Of a DNA stretch of 7,683 nucleotides, positions 1 to 6,384 are shown piece by piece. The stretch lies in contig JAPPIY010000103.1 of the NCBI GenBank assembly GCA_026914095.1, positions 1 through 7,683 of the forward strand, given 5' to 3'. This stretch comes from Oligoflexia bacterium (lineage in GTDB: Bacteria > Bdellovibrionota > Bdellovibrionia > Bdellovibrionales > UBA1609). The position numbers were made by a program, and so were the translations under genes. The stretch's first letter is position 1. Each line of letters opens with the position of its first letter. A model generated the notes under the pieces. It was not told the DNA's origin. It worked only from the letters and a program-made list of their open reading frames with translations, and ran no database searches.

Positions 1-360
1 ATGGTCATAATGCCCGAATTTTATTTTCCAAAGATCTTCACTGTGTCCTTTGCGGGCCTGTTTCTTGATTTGATCATAGTCTTTACTTCTTTGATCTTTA
101 TTAAAAACTAAAACGGCAATGGGCGTTCCCAGTGTTTTCCCTTTAAAAACCCCGCTCACAATTTCAGCGGTGTCTAATTCTTTTCTGGGAGAATCCCAAG
201 CTTGTTGTCCAGGCCTTCTGCGATCTAACTCCGCTTGCAGTATTTTTGTAGAAACAGTCAAACCAGAGGGACAGCCTTCAATGACAACTCCCATAGCAGG
301 GCCATGACTTTCTCCAAAACTGTGAAATTTAAAAATTTTACCAATAATATTAGAACTCAT
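1..360 (-). CDS. aroC: Chorismate synthase, N-terminal 120 residues (runs off left edge)
   Basis: Reading the minus strand from the ATG at 358-360 gives 120 codons open to the window edge. The product matches the chorismate synthase N-terminus: FGESHGPAMG (residues 15-24) carries the family's first conserved His, followed by EGCPSGL, LDRRRPGQ and SGVFKGKTLGTPIA. RKGHSED (103-109) stands where the family usually has RPGHAD, so the second conserved His is kept while Pro is Lys. The visible part ends at KFGHYDH, just before the expected RGGGR loop. The enzyme converts 5-enolpyruvylshikimate-3-phosphate to chorismate using reduced FMN, the last shikimate-pathway step, in the cytosol. Only a weak purine stretch (AAAGTG) precedes the start. 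The gene upstream is divergent, so this gene needs its own promoter. Identity is secure; the 3' two thirds cannot be seen. Confidence 0.96.
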   Translation of the reverse strand, partial: MSSNIIGKIFKFHSFGESHGPAMGVVIEGCPSGLTVSTKILQAELDRRRPGQQAWDSPRKELDTAEIVSGVFKGKTLGTPIAVLVFNKDQRSKDYDQIKKQARKGHSEDLWKIKFGHYDH

Positions 361-366
361 CACTTT

Positions 367-394
367 AATTTAACACTTTTTATTTAGTTTTCAA
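367..394 (-). promoter_or_regulatory. Possible promoter of aroC
   Basis: On the minus strand TTGAAA (389-394) and TAAATT (367-372) are 16 bases apart. Transcription would start about 7 bases after the -10, at or next to the aroC ATG, which would make the mRNA nearly leaderless and fit the lack of a clear Shine-Dalgarno. The -10 is poor and AT-rich DNA yields such matches by chance, so this is a weak inference. Confidence 0.2.
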
Positions 395-497
395 GAATTG
401 TTTATCTTAGATTTTTTTTTAAAGAGTTTAAAACTTCAGTAATCTTTTTATTAGAAGATTCTACAATCTTTTGGAGAATTTTCTGAGTCGCTGATAT

Positions 498-521
498 GAC
501 TTTTTTTGAAAAAAACAAGTC
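498..521 (+). repeat. AT-rich hairpin in the spacer before the aminotransferase gene
   Basis: GACTT and AAGTC arms flank a T run facing an A run (501-507 against 509-515), giving a stem that is almost wholly A-T inside. It is the first of three successive foldable segments between aroC and the aminotransferase. It has no recognised function. Confidence 0.4.
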
Positions 522-541
522 AAAAATTGTAGTAGTGGATC

Positions 542-579
542 AACTTAAAGGCTTCTAAGCCTCTCTTCTTTAAGTTTTT
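542..579 (+). terminator. Nested stem-loop followed by a T run (terminator or leader element)
   Basis: AACTTAAAG (542-550) and CTTTAAGTT (568-576) form a perfect 9-bp outer stem, and the T run continues to 579. Inside it GGCTT (550-554) and AAGCC (557-561) can form a competing small hairpin. A stem followed by T residues resembles a Rho-independent terminator on the plus strand. No plus-strand gene ends nearby, so an attenuator-like element in the leader of the aminotransferase gene is possible. The stem is AT-rich and therefore weak. Confidence 0.35.
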
Positions 580-599
580 GAAGACAACAACAGAGTTAG

Positions 600-678
600 G
601 AAAACTCAAAATTCAAATAAGATCCATATAAAAATGTGTATCTTGGATACTAAACCTACATGTTTTTTTGAGTTTTTC
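600..678 (+). repeat. Long imperfect stem upstream of the aminotransferase gene
   Basis: GAAAACTCAAAA (600-611) pairs with TTTTGAGTTTTTC (666-678), a 12-bp match with one extra T. The enclosed segment can fold further: ATCCA pairs with TGGAT, and GTATC-TTG-GATAC is a small hairpin. The structure ends about 55 bases before the start codon, where a leader RNA element would sit. It matches no riboswitch class I know. Confidence 0.4.
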
Positions 679-733
679 AAAAGAAATTGACAAATGACTG
701 TTTTTATACAGAAATAAAATATAAAACTTGATT

Positions 734-1873
734 ATGTCTTCATACAATTTTTTTTTTGAATTAGACAGTCAATACAGTCTGCTTAAAAGCTCCATAGAAG
801 ACCGCTTTAAAAAAATTATAGAGCACAAGTTATTTATAAATGGCCCTGAAGTTCAAGAGTTAGAAAAAAAACTGGCAAACTATGTTGATGTTCCTTTTGC
901 CTATTGCGCAAACAACGGAACAAATTCGCTCATAATCTCGTTATTAGCTGTAGGTGTTAAACCTGGTGATGAAGTCATCACCTCTCCTTTGTCTTTTGGA
1001 GCGACAGCCATGTCTATCCTGATATTAGGAGCTGTTCCTGTGTTTGTGGATATTGAGCCAGAAACAGGTTTGATGGCAGTGAATCACATTGAATCAGCTA
1101 TCACCAAAAACACAAAAGCAATTCTTCCTGTCTCTTTGTATGGCCAAACCTGTGATATGGACGCTATCAATGACATAGCAAAAAAATACAATCTGGCAGT
1201 GATAGAGGACGCCTGCCAAAGTTTTGGAGCGGATTACAAGGGGAAAAAAAGCGGCGCGCTCTCCTTGATAAGCGCTGTCAGTTTTTTTCCTGGAAAAGCT
1301 TTAGGGGCTTATGGAAATGGAGGCTGTGTTTTTACAAAAGATAAAGAGCTAGGGAAAAAGATTCGCTCCATCCGCAATCAAGGGCAGTCCAAAAGCCTTT
1401 TTTATGAATTCGTCGGCATAAATGCCTTAATGGATACTTTTCAAGCAGGTGTCCTGCTTGAAAAATTGAAACTCTTTGATGAAGAGCTGAGAATCAGACA
1501 AAAAAAGGCAGATAAATATGATCATGTGTTTCAAACCGGCCAATGGGAAGTTAAGCCCATTCAAGTAAAAAAGGACAGGGCGAGCGCTATCAGTTTTTAT
1601 GTATTAAAGAGCGACAAAAGAGATCAAATTTTAAAAGAATTTAACAAGTTTGAAAAGCCTTTGCCTGTTTATTATCCCTCTCCTCTTTTTGACCAGCCAG
1701 CGATAGAGCCTCGATGTAAAGTTCATGGAGATCCGCAGATAGCCCGCTCCTTTGCTGAACAGGTTTTCAGCCTGCCTTGCCATGCCTACTTAAAGGACAG
1801 TGATCAAGAGGATATTATTCAACTGATGAGAAAGGTAAATTCTAGCCTTAAAAATTATACAGCTCCGGTTTAA
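734..1873 (+). CDS. DegT/DnrJ/EryC1/StrS aminotransferase, WbpE-like
   Basis: A PLP-dependent, fold-type I sugar aminotransferase of 379 residues, the usual family length. Numbered from the upstream TTG at 728 (two residues longer), landmarks are INGPEVQELE (37-46), NNGTNSL (62-68), VGVKPGDEVI (75-84), LPVSLYGQTCDMDAI (133-147), EDACQSFGA (160-168) with the cofactor-contacting Asp161, and SFFPGKALGAYGNGG (185-199) with the predicted Schiff-base Lys190. These match WbpE-type enzymes, which aminate UDP-3-keto sugars for O-antigen or other surface glycans. The Arg common in the NxR motif before (L/M)DT is Leu234 (NALMDT), so the substrate may differ. I chose ATG 734 over TTG 728 on codon type; neither has a clear Shine-Dalgarno. 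No glycan genes are adjacent, so the pathway is inferred from family alone. Confidence 0.93.
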   Translation: MSSYNFFFELDSQYSLLKSSIEDRFKKIIEHKLFINGPEVQELEKKLANYVDVPFAYCANNGTNSLIISLLAVGVKPGDEVITSPLSFGATAMSILILGAVPVFVDIEPETGLMAVNHIESAITKNTKAILPVSLYGQTCDMDAINDIAKKYNLAVIEDACQSFGADYKGKKSGALSLISAVSFFPGKALGAYGNGGCVFTKDKELGKKIRSIRNQGQSKSLFYEFVGINALMDTFQAGVLLEKLKLFDEELRIRQKKADKYDHVFQTGQWEVKPIQVKKDRASAISFYVLKSDKRDQILKEFNKFEKPLPVYYPSPLFDQPAIEPRCKVHGDPQIARSFAEQVFSLPCHAYLKDSDQEDIIQLMRKVNSSLKNYTAPV

Positions 1874-1895
1874 AAGTTCAGCAGGCTGTTCCATT

Positions 1896-1941
1896 TTTCC
1901 TTGGATAACGAAACTCCTGTGAAAGCATGCACTCAAGGAAA
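1896..1941. repeat. Inverted repeat after the aminotransferase gene
   Basis: TTTCCTTG (1896-1903) and CAAGGAAA (1934-1941) are perfect 8-bp arms around a 30-base loop. They lie 23 bases past the aminotransferase stop, in a convergent spacer where a terminator is expected. There is no clean T run after the right arm, so a terminator call would be weak. Confidence 0.35.
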
Positions 1942-2035
1942 TTTGCTCTTGTTGGAAGCAAGGAGGGAGGATTTTCAGAAAAATTCAAACAATCTCACGA
2001 AATGAATACATTATAGGAGGACTTAACTTTCCTTT

Positions 2036-2133
2036 TTTCTTGGTTTTGAAACCGGGTACGCCATTCAAGGAATATGTTTGACTCTTTTTCCTCTTTCAAA
2101 GGCCGAACTCAAAGTTTTACTATTCTTTGAAAG
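2036..2133. repeat. Two more inverted repeats in the convergent spacer
   Basis: TTTCTTG (2036-2042) pairs with CAAGGAA (2066-2072) if one U-G pair is allowed. CTTTCAAAG (2093-2101) pairs perfectly with CTTTGAAAG (2125-2133). The second could end transcripts from either side. The spacer 1874-2189 otherwise contains no gene I can support. An AGGAGG at about 2016 has no ATG at a proper distance. Confidence 0.35.
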
Positions 2134-2189
2134 ACAGCGTAAAAATAACCAACTGTAATATCAGGACATCAACAAAATAATACCAAATT

Positions 2190-3206
2190 CTAAGGCTCTT
2201 CATGCTGGTAGTATTCACAGTTTCCGCTCTTTTCTGAAGCTATATGAACTATCTGTTTTTGATCTTGAAAATAATCTCTTGTGGAATCGGAAGCAATTTT
2301 TTCCGTTGCAAACACCTGGAATGTCAATGAAGATAAGACATCTAAGACACTGGAAGGAAGGCCTTTTGTTGATAGAAGAGCGCTCCTGTTCCAATTGGGA
2401 TCCTCAGGCTTTCCTGAAATGCAATCTGCTTTCTTTGGGTTTTGACATTCACATTTTTCATTATTTTCCGGATCATCATTGCAAGTTGGTGGCCAATAAT
2501 AAATTGTATAGTCCTTCCCAGCTTTTAATTTCAGCCGCCGACTTTCTTTTTCCTCATTGTCAGTCCCGTCCTCGGAAAGGTAAAGATAATAATCTTTTCT
2601 CGTTTCATACTCTATAAGCTCTTTATCAAGAATCACGACAAATATATTATTTATAAGGAAAGAATGTAACAAAATATCTTGGTGATGTAGGTTTCCATTC
2701 TCATCTTCCGCTTGTCCTACTTCTCTGGGATTGTTGCCAGAAGTGTTTCTATACTTCTTATGTGTATATTCAGTATATTTATCATTCCTTCCATTAAAAC
2801 GAATATAAGATAGTTTCCGATTTTCCGGAGGAAATTTTCCGTTTTCAGGGCAAAGACGGGAAGAACTCCGTCTGGAACTCCGTCTGGAACTCCGTCTGGA
2901 ACTCCGTCTGGAAGAATCTTTTGTGTCTGGCTCTCGGAGGGAATCATCTTTTATAGCTTCACAAAAATCCTCTACATCTCTGTCATCATATTTATACCCT
3001 GTTTTCTCATATTTTTCTTTAAATACTCTCCCCTCTTCAGAAGATAAAAAATTCTCTCTTTCTTTCGCGCTCGTATCCAAAACTTTCTGACAATAGTATA
3101 CAATATCTTTCTCTTTCTCTGTAAGAGAAGTTGGCGGAGGCAGAACAGGACAAGCAGACAAGAGCAAAATGCAACAAGCCAATAAGAAAAAACTGAAGGA
3201 ATGCAA
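2190..3206 (-). CDS. Predicted lipoprotein with Arg/Ser repeat tract, unknown function
   Basis: The 338-residue product starts with a hydrophobic signal segment (residues 4-18) ending in the lipobox LLSAC, so Cys19 is the predicted lipidated residue and the mature protein should be membrane-anchored. The n-region lacks Lys or Arg, which is unusual. The mature part is charged and hydrophilic, with scattered Cys (39, 82, 119 and several near NEKCECQNPKKADC). An Arg/Ser tract at about 98-117 comes from a 12-bp tandem repeat and separates an acidic N-terminal part from a larger C-terminal part. The start is a TTG; an in-frame TAA lies five codons upstream and AAAGG stands 9 bases before it. No domain is recognised. 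It lies 263 bases downstream of the triple fusion on the same strand, too far to assume one transcript. Confidence 0.72.
   Translation of the reverse strand: MHSFSFFLLACCILLLSACPVLPPPTSLTEKEKDIVYYCQKVLDTSAKERENFLSSEEGRVFKEKYEKTGYKYDDRDVEDFCEAIKDDSLREPDTKDSSRRSSRRSSRRSSRRSSSRLCPENGKFPPENRKLSYIRFNGRNDKYTEYTHKKYRNTSGNNPREVGQAEDENGNLHHQDILLHSFLINNIFVVILDKELIEYETRKDYYLYLSEDGTDNEEKESRRLKLKAGKDYTIYYWPPTCNDDPENNEKCECQNPKKADCISGKPEDPNWNRSALLSTKGLPSSVLDVLSSLTFQVFATEKIASDSTRDYFQDQKQIVHIASEKSGNCEYYQHEEP
2864..2911 (-). repeat. 12-bp tandem repeat, four perfect copies, inside the lipoprotein gene
   Basis: AACTCCGTCTGG (plus strand) occurs four times without a mismatch. Read on the coding strand each unit encodes a Ser-Arg-Arg-Ser permutation. 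The unit is a multiple of three, so copy-number change by slippage would lengthen or shorten the tract without breaking the frame. Identity at the DNA level suggests recent expansion. Confidence 0.93.
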
Positions 3207-3469
3207 TGTTACCAGCCTTTAATTCAGATAAAAGCGACAGCACTTATATATTTTTGATAAAAATCGATAAGTTTTATAAAAGTAGAACATTCTCAGCCTT
3301 TACCACAATTCTCTGTATCATAGTATCATAATCATAAAAAAATCAACCGAGAACAAGGTAAAACACCTTCTTTCCATACCAAAGACTGGAAAAAAGAATA
3401 AAAGACCTGTGGACTTTGAAAAACAGTTTGTCTTTTAATCAAAGGTTACCACTTAAACAATCTTTTTAT

Positions 3470-5281
3470 TTAAAGCTTATACAGTTTTTTAAAAAGCTCT
3501 CTTTGTTTTTTGGCCTGCTCTTTGAAATAATCAAATCCGCTTTTATAAGAAGTTTTAACTTTTAAAGCATACTCTAAGCCCGGAGAATCTTCTGTATAAT
3601 TGATGTCTATCACTTGAGCAGGTTTGAAGCGCTTAGAAGGCCATTGACATCCTTCTGTCATGCGTTTTCTGCCAACAGCCCATATTAAGGTTTTAGGTGA
3701 AAAATTGGCAAGAGAATGTTTTTTATTTAGAGGCAGAGCTTTTCTAGCTGAATAAAACTGAGCCAAAGGCAATGCTTTTTGTAAAACAGGCCTTATACCC
3801 CCTCCCCCCCAAACCACAGTTTGGCTGGAAGAATAGGATTTTAATTTTTGCAGTCCTTTCCAATCTGTATTGAAAGCCCGCCAAATTTTATTATAGAAAA
3901 TCAAAGTATTGCTGGTTTTAAAAGTCTTAGATATTTTATCTTTTTTCTCGGCGCATAAAAAAGCTCTGCATTTGAGAGGAGAAGAAACAGCAAAAAAGAT
4001 AAAGCCAAAGCGACTTAAAATTTTTAAATTTTGTTTTGTCATCTCTTTTTCTTTTAAAGGCAAAGCCAAAACAGGAATGGAGTTTTTTTTGTAAAAAAAG
4101 TGATTTTGCTCAGAAGGAGTCGCTAGGGTTTTAACGGGATAAGCCAGTATTCCCGCCAAAGCTTTAAACTTTTTTATAAAAGGGACAGCTTGTGATAAAA
4201 AAGGCTGGTCTAAAACTTCTGTTTTTTGATACTTTGTAAAAGACAGGTCATGCTCTTTGATAAAATGCAACCGCATTTGAGGTCCAAAAACCTGCCGGAA
4301 CCATAACCATCGCCCTTCTTTAGAGCGAGGCAGAAAGCTTCTATTTTTTGGATCTTCTTTTTGCCAGTTGAAAGCTGTTTCTAACTCTTTTAAATTAAAA
4401 ATCTCAACGGCTAGTTTTAAGTGATGGTTTTTATATTTTGAAAAATCTTTTAAAAGAGATTTCAAATTGGTTTTTCCTCTTTCATGCAGAGATAAAATTG
4501 TTGCCCCTTGAGGCGGAGACCCCAGGCTTATATCCCAACTCCAATGAGTTTTGTTAGGAATTTTTAAAAACTTTTTAGAATCTTGGGAGGAAAACAAAAT
4601 TTTATCGGAAGGGATAAGCTCCTGAATTTGTTTTATGAACTCAAAAGAGCAATGCTGATCATTGAGCTCAAAAAAACGAAGGCCCCAATTTAATCTTTTT
4701 TCTAAATAAACTTTTAGATTTTTTTTATTCTTAGGCAGAAGCGCTGGATACAAAGTCAAAATAAAAGGCTTTGATTTTATTTTTTTTAAGCCTAAAAATA
4801 AAAGGTCAGAGGTTTCTAAGGATTTAAAATGCTCTCTTCTAAATAGATACCCATCCGCCTGCTGGAGATAACAAGGAGTTCGTTTGTTATAATATTTTTT
4901 ATATTCTGTTAAGGGCGATCTGTTGGTTAAAGGGGGGCGATCTGGAAAAATCCGGCCGGTTTTATCGCTTTCTCTTCCTAAGTATATAACATTCCAGCCG
5001 TCAGATTTTTTGAAAGTGAAGCCAGCGCCCGCTGCCAAAAAATAAGCTCTGTTTTTTATTAAAGAGCGGGCGATTTTTTTAAAAACTTTTTGCTCCCATT
5101 TTCTAAAATGAATTTCTCCTTTTTCAAATAACTCTGAAACAGTTTGGCCTGTTGTTTTTTCAATTTCTTGATCTAAATCAAAAAAGCGTGCTCCTAAACC
5201 CTGTTTTTTATAATAATCTCGGACCAGCTCTAAAAAATGAGTCTTGCCTGTTCCGCGATGTCCGATTATCAAATTCAACAT
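3470..5281 (-). CDS. aroKDE: Trifunctional shikimate kinase / 3-dehydroquinate dehydratase (type I) / shikimate dehydrogenase fusion
   Basis: One 603-residue frame holds three domains. Shikimate kinase (about 1-165) has Walker A GHRGTGKT (7-14), D35/D37, R60 and E63 of FRKWE, GAG (85-87) where GGG is usual, lid Arg115 in DRPPL, and R134. Type I dehydroquinate dehydratase (about 170-365) has SLH with His266, LKLA with the predicted Schiff-base Lys289, and Arg329; the usual ExRxD is FELND (204-208) and the EGG segment is absent. Shikimate dehydrogenase (about 373-603) has YPVKTLATP (381-389), Lys437 in SSPLK, N458, NTDWKG with Asp473, GGGG (492-495), Y562 and Q589. Together these would turn 3-dehydroquinate into shikimate 3-phosphate in the cytosol. 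The ATG leaves only six residues before Walker A, so the start is well fixed, although no Shine-Dalgarno is seen. Confidence 0.93.
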   Translation of the reverse strand: MLNLIIGHRGTGKTHFLELVRDYYKKQGLGARFFDLDQEIEKTTGQTVSELFEKGEIHFRKWEQKVFKKIARSLIKNRAYFLAAGAGFTFKKSDGWNVIYLGRESDKTGRIFPDRPPLTNRSPLTEYKKYYNKRTPCYLQQADGYLFRREHFKSLETSDLLFLGLKKIKSKPFILTLYPALLPKNKKNLKVYLEKRLNWGLRFFELNDQHCSFEFIKQIQELIPSDKILFSSQDSKKFLKIPNKTHWSWDISLGSPPQGATILSLHERGKTNLKSLLKDFSKYKNHHLKLAVEIFNLKELETAFNWQKEDPKNRSFLPRSKEGRWLWFRQVFGPQMRLHFIKEHDLSFTKYQKTEVLDQPFLSQAVPFIKKFKALAGILAYPVKTLATPSEQNHFFYKKNSIPVLALPLKEKEMTKQNLKILSRFGFIFFAVSSPLKCRAFLCAEKKDKISKTFKTSNTLIFYNKIWRAFNTDWKGLQKLKSYSSSQTVVWGGGGIRPVLQKALPLAQFYSARKALPLNKKHSLANFSPKTLIWAVGRKRMTEGCQWPSKRFKPAQVIDINYTEDSPGLEYALKVKTSYKSGFDYFKEQAKKQRELFKKLYKL

Positions 5282-5366
5282 ATTATATAATTAAGCTGTA
5301 TCATTTAAACTTCCAAATATAAAATCTAAAAATCGGAAAATTTATATGCTTGATTAAGAGTAAGAA

Positions 5367-5381
5367 AGCTTTTTAAAAGCT
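5367..5381. repeat. 15-base palindrome between doxX and the aro fusion
   Basis: AGCTTTTTAAAAGCT has 7-bp arms around one central base. It lies about 86 bases upstream of the fusion start on that gene's strand, so it could be a protein-binding site for its promoter. No promoter boxes are evident near it, and the AT-rich context makes chance plausible. Confidence 0.3.
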
Positions 5382-5416
5382 ATGATTGCAAGAAATACAA
5401 AACTGAAAAATCGTCA

Positions 5417-5439
5417 TTGAGTGAAATTTCATTTCTCAA
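5417..5439 (-). terminator. Hairpin downstream of doxX, possible terminator
   Basis: TTGAG-(TG)-AAAT, loop TTC, then ATTT-CTCAA: a 9-bp stem with a 2-base bulge, in the spacer after the DoxX stop. On the minus strand it is followed within about 10 bases by a short T run (GATTTTTCAG). The position suits a doxX terminator, but the stem is weak. Confidence 0.3.
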
Positions 5440-5531
5440 CTCGTCAGTATCTATACGAATAAACCCTTTTCCTGTTTTTATCCCCTTTGGTTTTTTTTTA
5501 TTAGTTTTTCACTTAGACAGTTAAATACAGC

Positions 5532-5981
5532 TTAGGTCAATTTCCTTTTCAAAAAATGATCTAGACTGTATTTTCCTCCTCCTCGGACAGTGAAAAAGAA
5601 AAAAATTAAAGCGTATAAAATAGCCAGTTCTTTTTCTTTAAAAGGATCAGGGAAATGAACAATAAAGGCGGCTGTCAGCATAGTGAATAACAAGCTAAAA
5701 CTCGCCCATCGGGTAAAAAGACCTAAAACCAGTAAGATAGAGCCAAACACTTCTGAACCAACAACTAAAGCCAAACTTAAAGTAGAGCCTAAAAAGCCAA
5801 AAGGATCCGGAAAGTTAGGGGCAATGTTGGAAAAATTCATCCATTTACCCACTCCATGTGAAAAGAGCATGATAAGGCCGGTGGCCACTCGCACAGATAA
5901 AGAAACAAACTCTGTAAATTTATCATTTACACCTGTTTTAAAATCTAAAAAGAGCCATTTTGAAACAATAGGATTAATCAC
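5532..5981 (-). CDS. DoxX-family integral membrane protein
   Basis: The 149-residue product has the DoxX pattern: Arg31 and Gly35 in RVATG, SHGVGK (41-46), FPDPFG, Glu77 in a long hydrophobic helix, LGLFTRWAS (86-94), His109 in FIVHF, Glu118, and a final GGGKYSLD (134-141). Hydrophobic segments lie at about 27-45, 66-89, 93-109 and 118-132, so four membrane helices are likely. DoxX proteins are small inner-membrane proteins, some linked to quinol oxidation or redox stress; the exact role here is unknown. The start is GTG at 5979-5981, five bases after a full AAGGAGGT (5986-5993). No in-frame ATG exists upstream before the family's conserved part. The IS3 remnant begins only about 11 bases beyond the ribosome binding site, so the original promoter may have been replaced. 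Confidence 0.93.
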   Translation of the reverse strand: MINPIVSKWLFLDFKTGVNDKFTEFVSLSVRVATGLIMLFSHGVGKWMNFSNIAPNFPDPFGFLGSTLSLALVVGSEVFGSILLVLGLFTRWASFSLLFTMLTAAFIVHFPDPFKEKELAILYALIFFFFTVRGGGKYSLDHFLKRKLT

Positions 5982-5985
5982 ATTA

Positions 5986-5993
5986 ACCTCCTT
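5986..5993 (-). promoter_or_regulatory. Strong ribosome binding site of doxX deciding a GTG start
   Basis: AAGGAGGT on the minus strand is a near-perfect Shine-Dalgarno, four bases (TAAT) before the GTG. The spacer overlaps an out-of-frame ATG followed at once by TGA (ATGTGA, 5978-5983), which shares two bases with the GTG start. Confidence 0.85.
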
Positions 5994-6003
5994 ATATTTG
6001 GTA

Positions 6004-6384
6004 TGCGCTAAAATAGTGGACTCAAGTTAAGAGGTAATATTGTTTCAAGTCAAGCATTTTTTCAAAATCCATTGGGCTTTTATATCCGAGAGAGGAATGA
6101 AGTCTTTTAGAGTTATACCAAGCCTCAATCCATTCAAAGACATCCCTTTTTACCTCTTTCATACTAAGATAGAGCTTAGCCCCCAGCTCCCTTTTTAATA
6201 AAGAAAAACAGCTTTCACATTGAGCGTTATCATAACAATTTCCTTTTCTAGACATAGACTGAATAAAGCCCAATTCCTTCAATTTATCCCTAAAAGCTTT
6301 TGAAGTATACTGAACCCCTCTGTCAGAATGAACTATCAATCCCTTTGAAACAGCTCTCGTCCTCAAAGCCTTATAAAAAGCCGT
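6004..6384 (-). mobile_element. IS3-family insertion sequence remnant (3' part)
   Basis: The fragment holds the C-terminal part of an IS3-type transposase and, from 6004, TG-starting DNA (TGCGCTAAAATAGTGGACTC) that resembles IS3-family terminal repeats. The outer end at 6004 is inferred from this resemblance. The inner edge is placed near 6384, where transposase similarity stops and the frame of the neighbouring helix-turn-helix gene takes over. About the first two thirds of the element, including OrfA and the other end, are missing, so it cannot move by itself and no target duplication can be checked. Confidence 0.8.
6022..6384 (-). pseudogene. IS3-family transposase OrfB, C-terminal fragment
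   Basis: The readable frame begins TAFYKALRTRAVSKG after an in-frame stop and continues GLIVHSDRGVQYTS, the segment around the second Asp of the DDE integrase core. It then has MSRKGNCYDNAQCES with the catalytic Glu, and finally WYNSKRLHSSLGYKSPMDFE, all typical of IS3-family OrfB. The first catalytic Asp and the upstream helix-turn-helix region are absent, so the protein cannot transpose DNA. A start at the internal TTG (6364-6366) would give 114 residues, but nothing suggests real translation. The stop at 6022-6024 lies about 18 bases from the inferred IS end, the normal spacing for this family. Family identity is secure. Confidence 0.93.

Noticed and set aside
119..307. 62-codon plus-strand frame at the left edge
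   Set aside because: It is antisense to chorismate synthase, whose motifs are unmistakable on the minus strand.
687..720. TTGACA as a promoter for the aminotransferase gene
   Set aside because: The -35 is perfect, but the nearest -10-like boxes are 12 or 22 bases away, and the hexamer at 17 bases is AGAAAT.
728..1873. AHBA synthase or aminoshikimate pathway gene, given the shikimate neighbours
   Set aside because: The PLP-lysine motif SFFPGKALGAYGNGG and the SLYGQ segment match WbpE-type sugar aminotransferases, not RifK-like AHBA synthases, and no other aminoshikimate genes are present.
2717..2947. Frame encoding repeated Pro-Asp-Gly-Val on the minus strand
   Set aside because: It is a shifted reading of the 12-bp repeat inside the longer lipoprotein frame, which has a signal peptide and lipobox.
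3037..3243. Minus-strand frame with a hydrophobic N-terminus overlapping the lipoprotein start
   Set aside because: It is a shadow of the signal peptide region in another frame, has no lipobox at a suitable place and ends in a low-complexity Arg/Glu tail.
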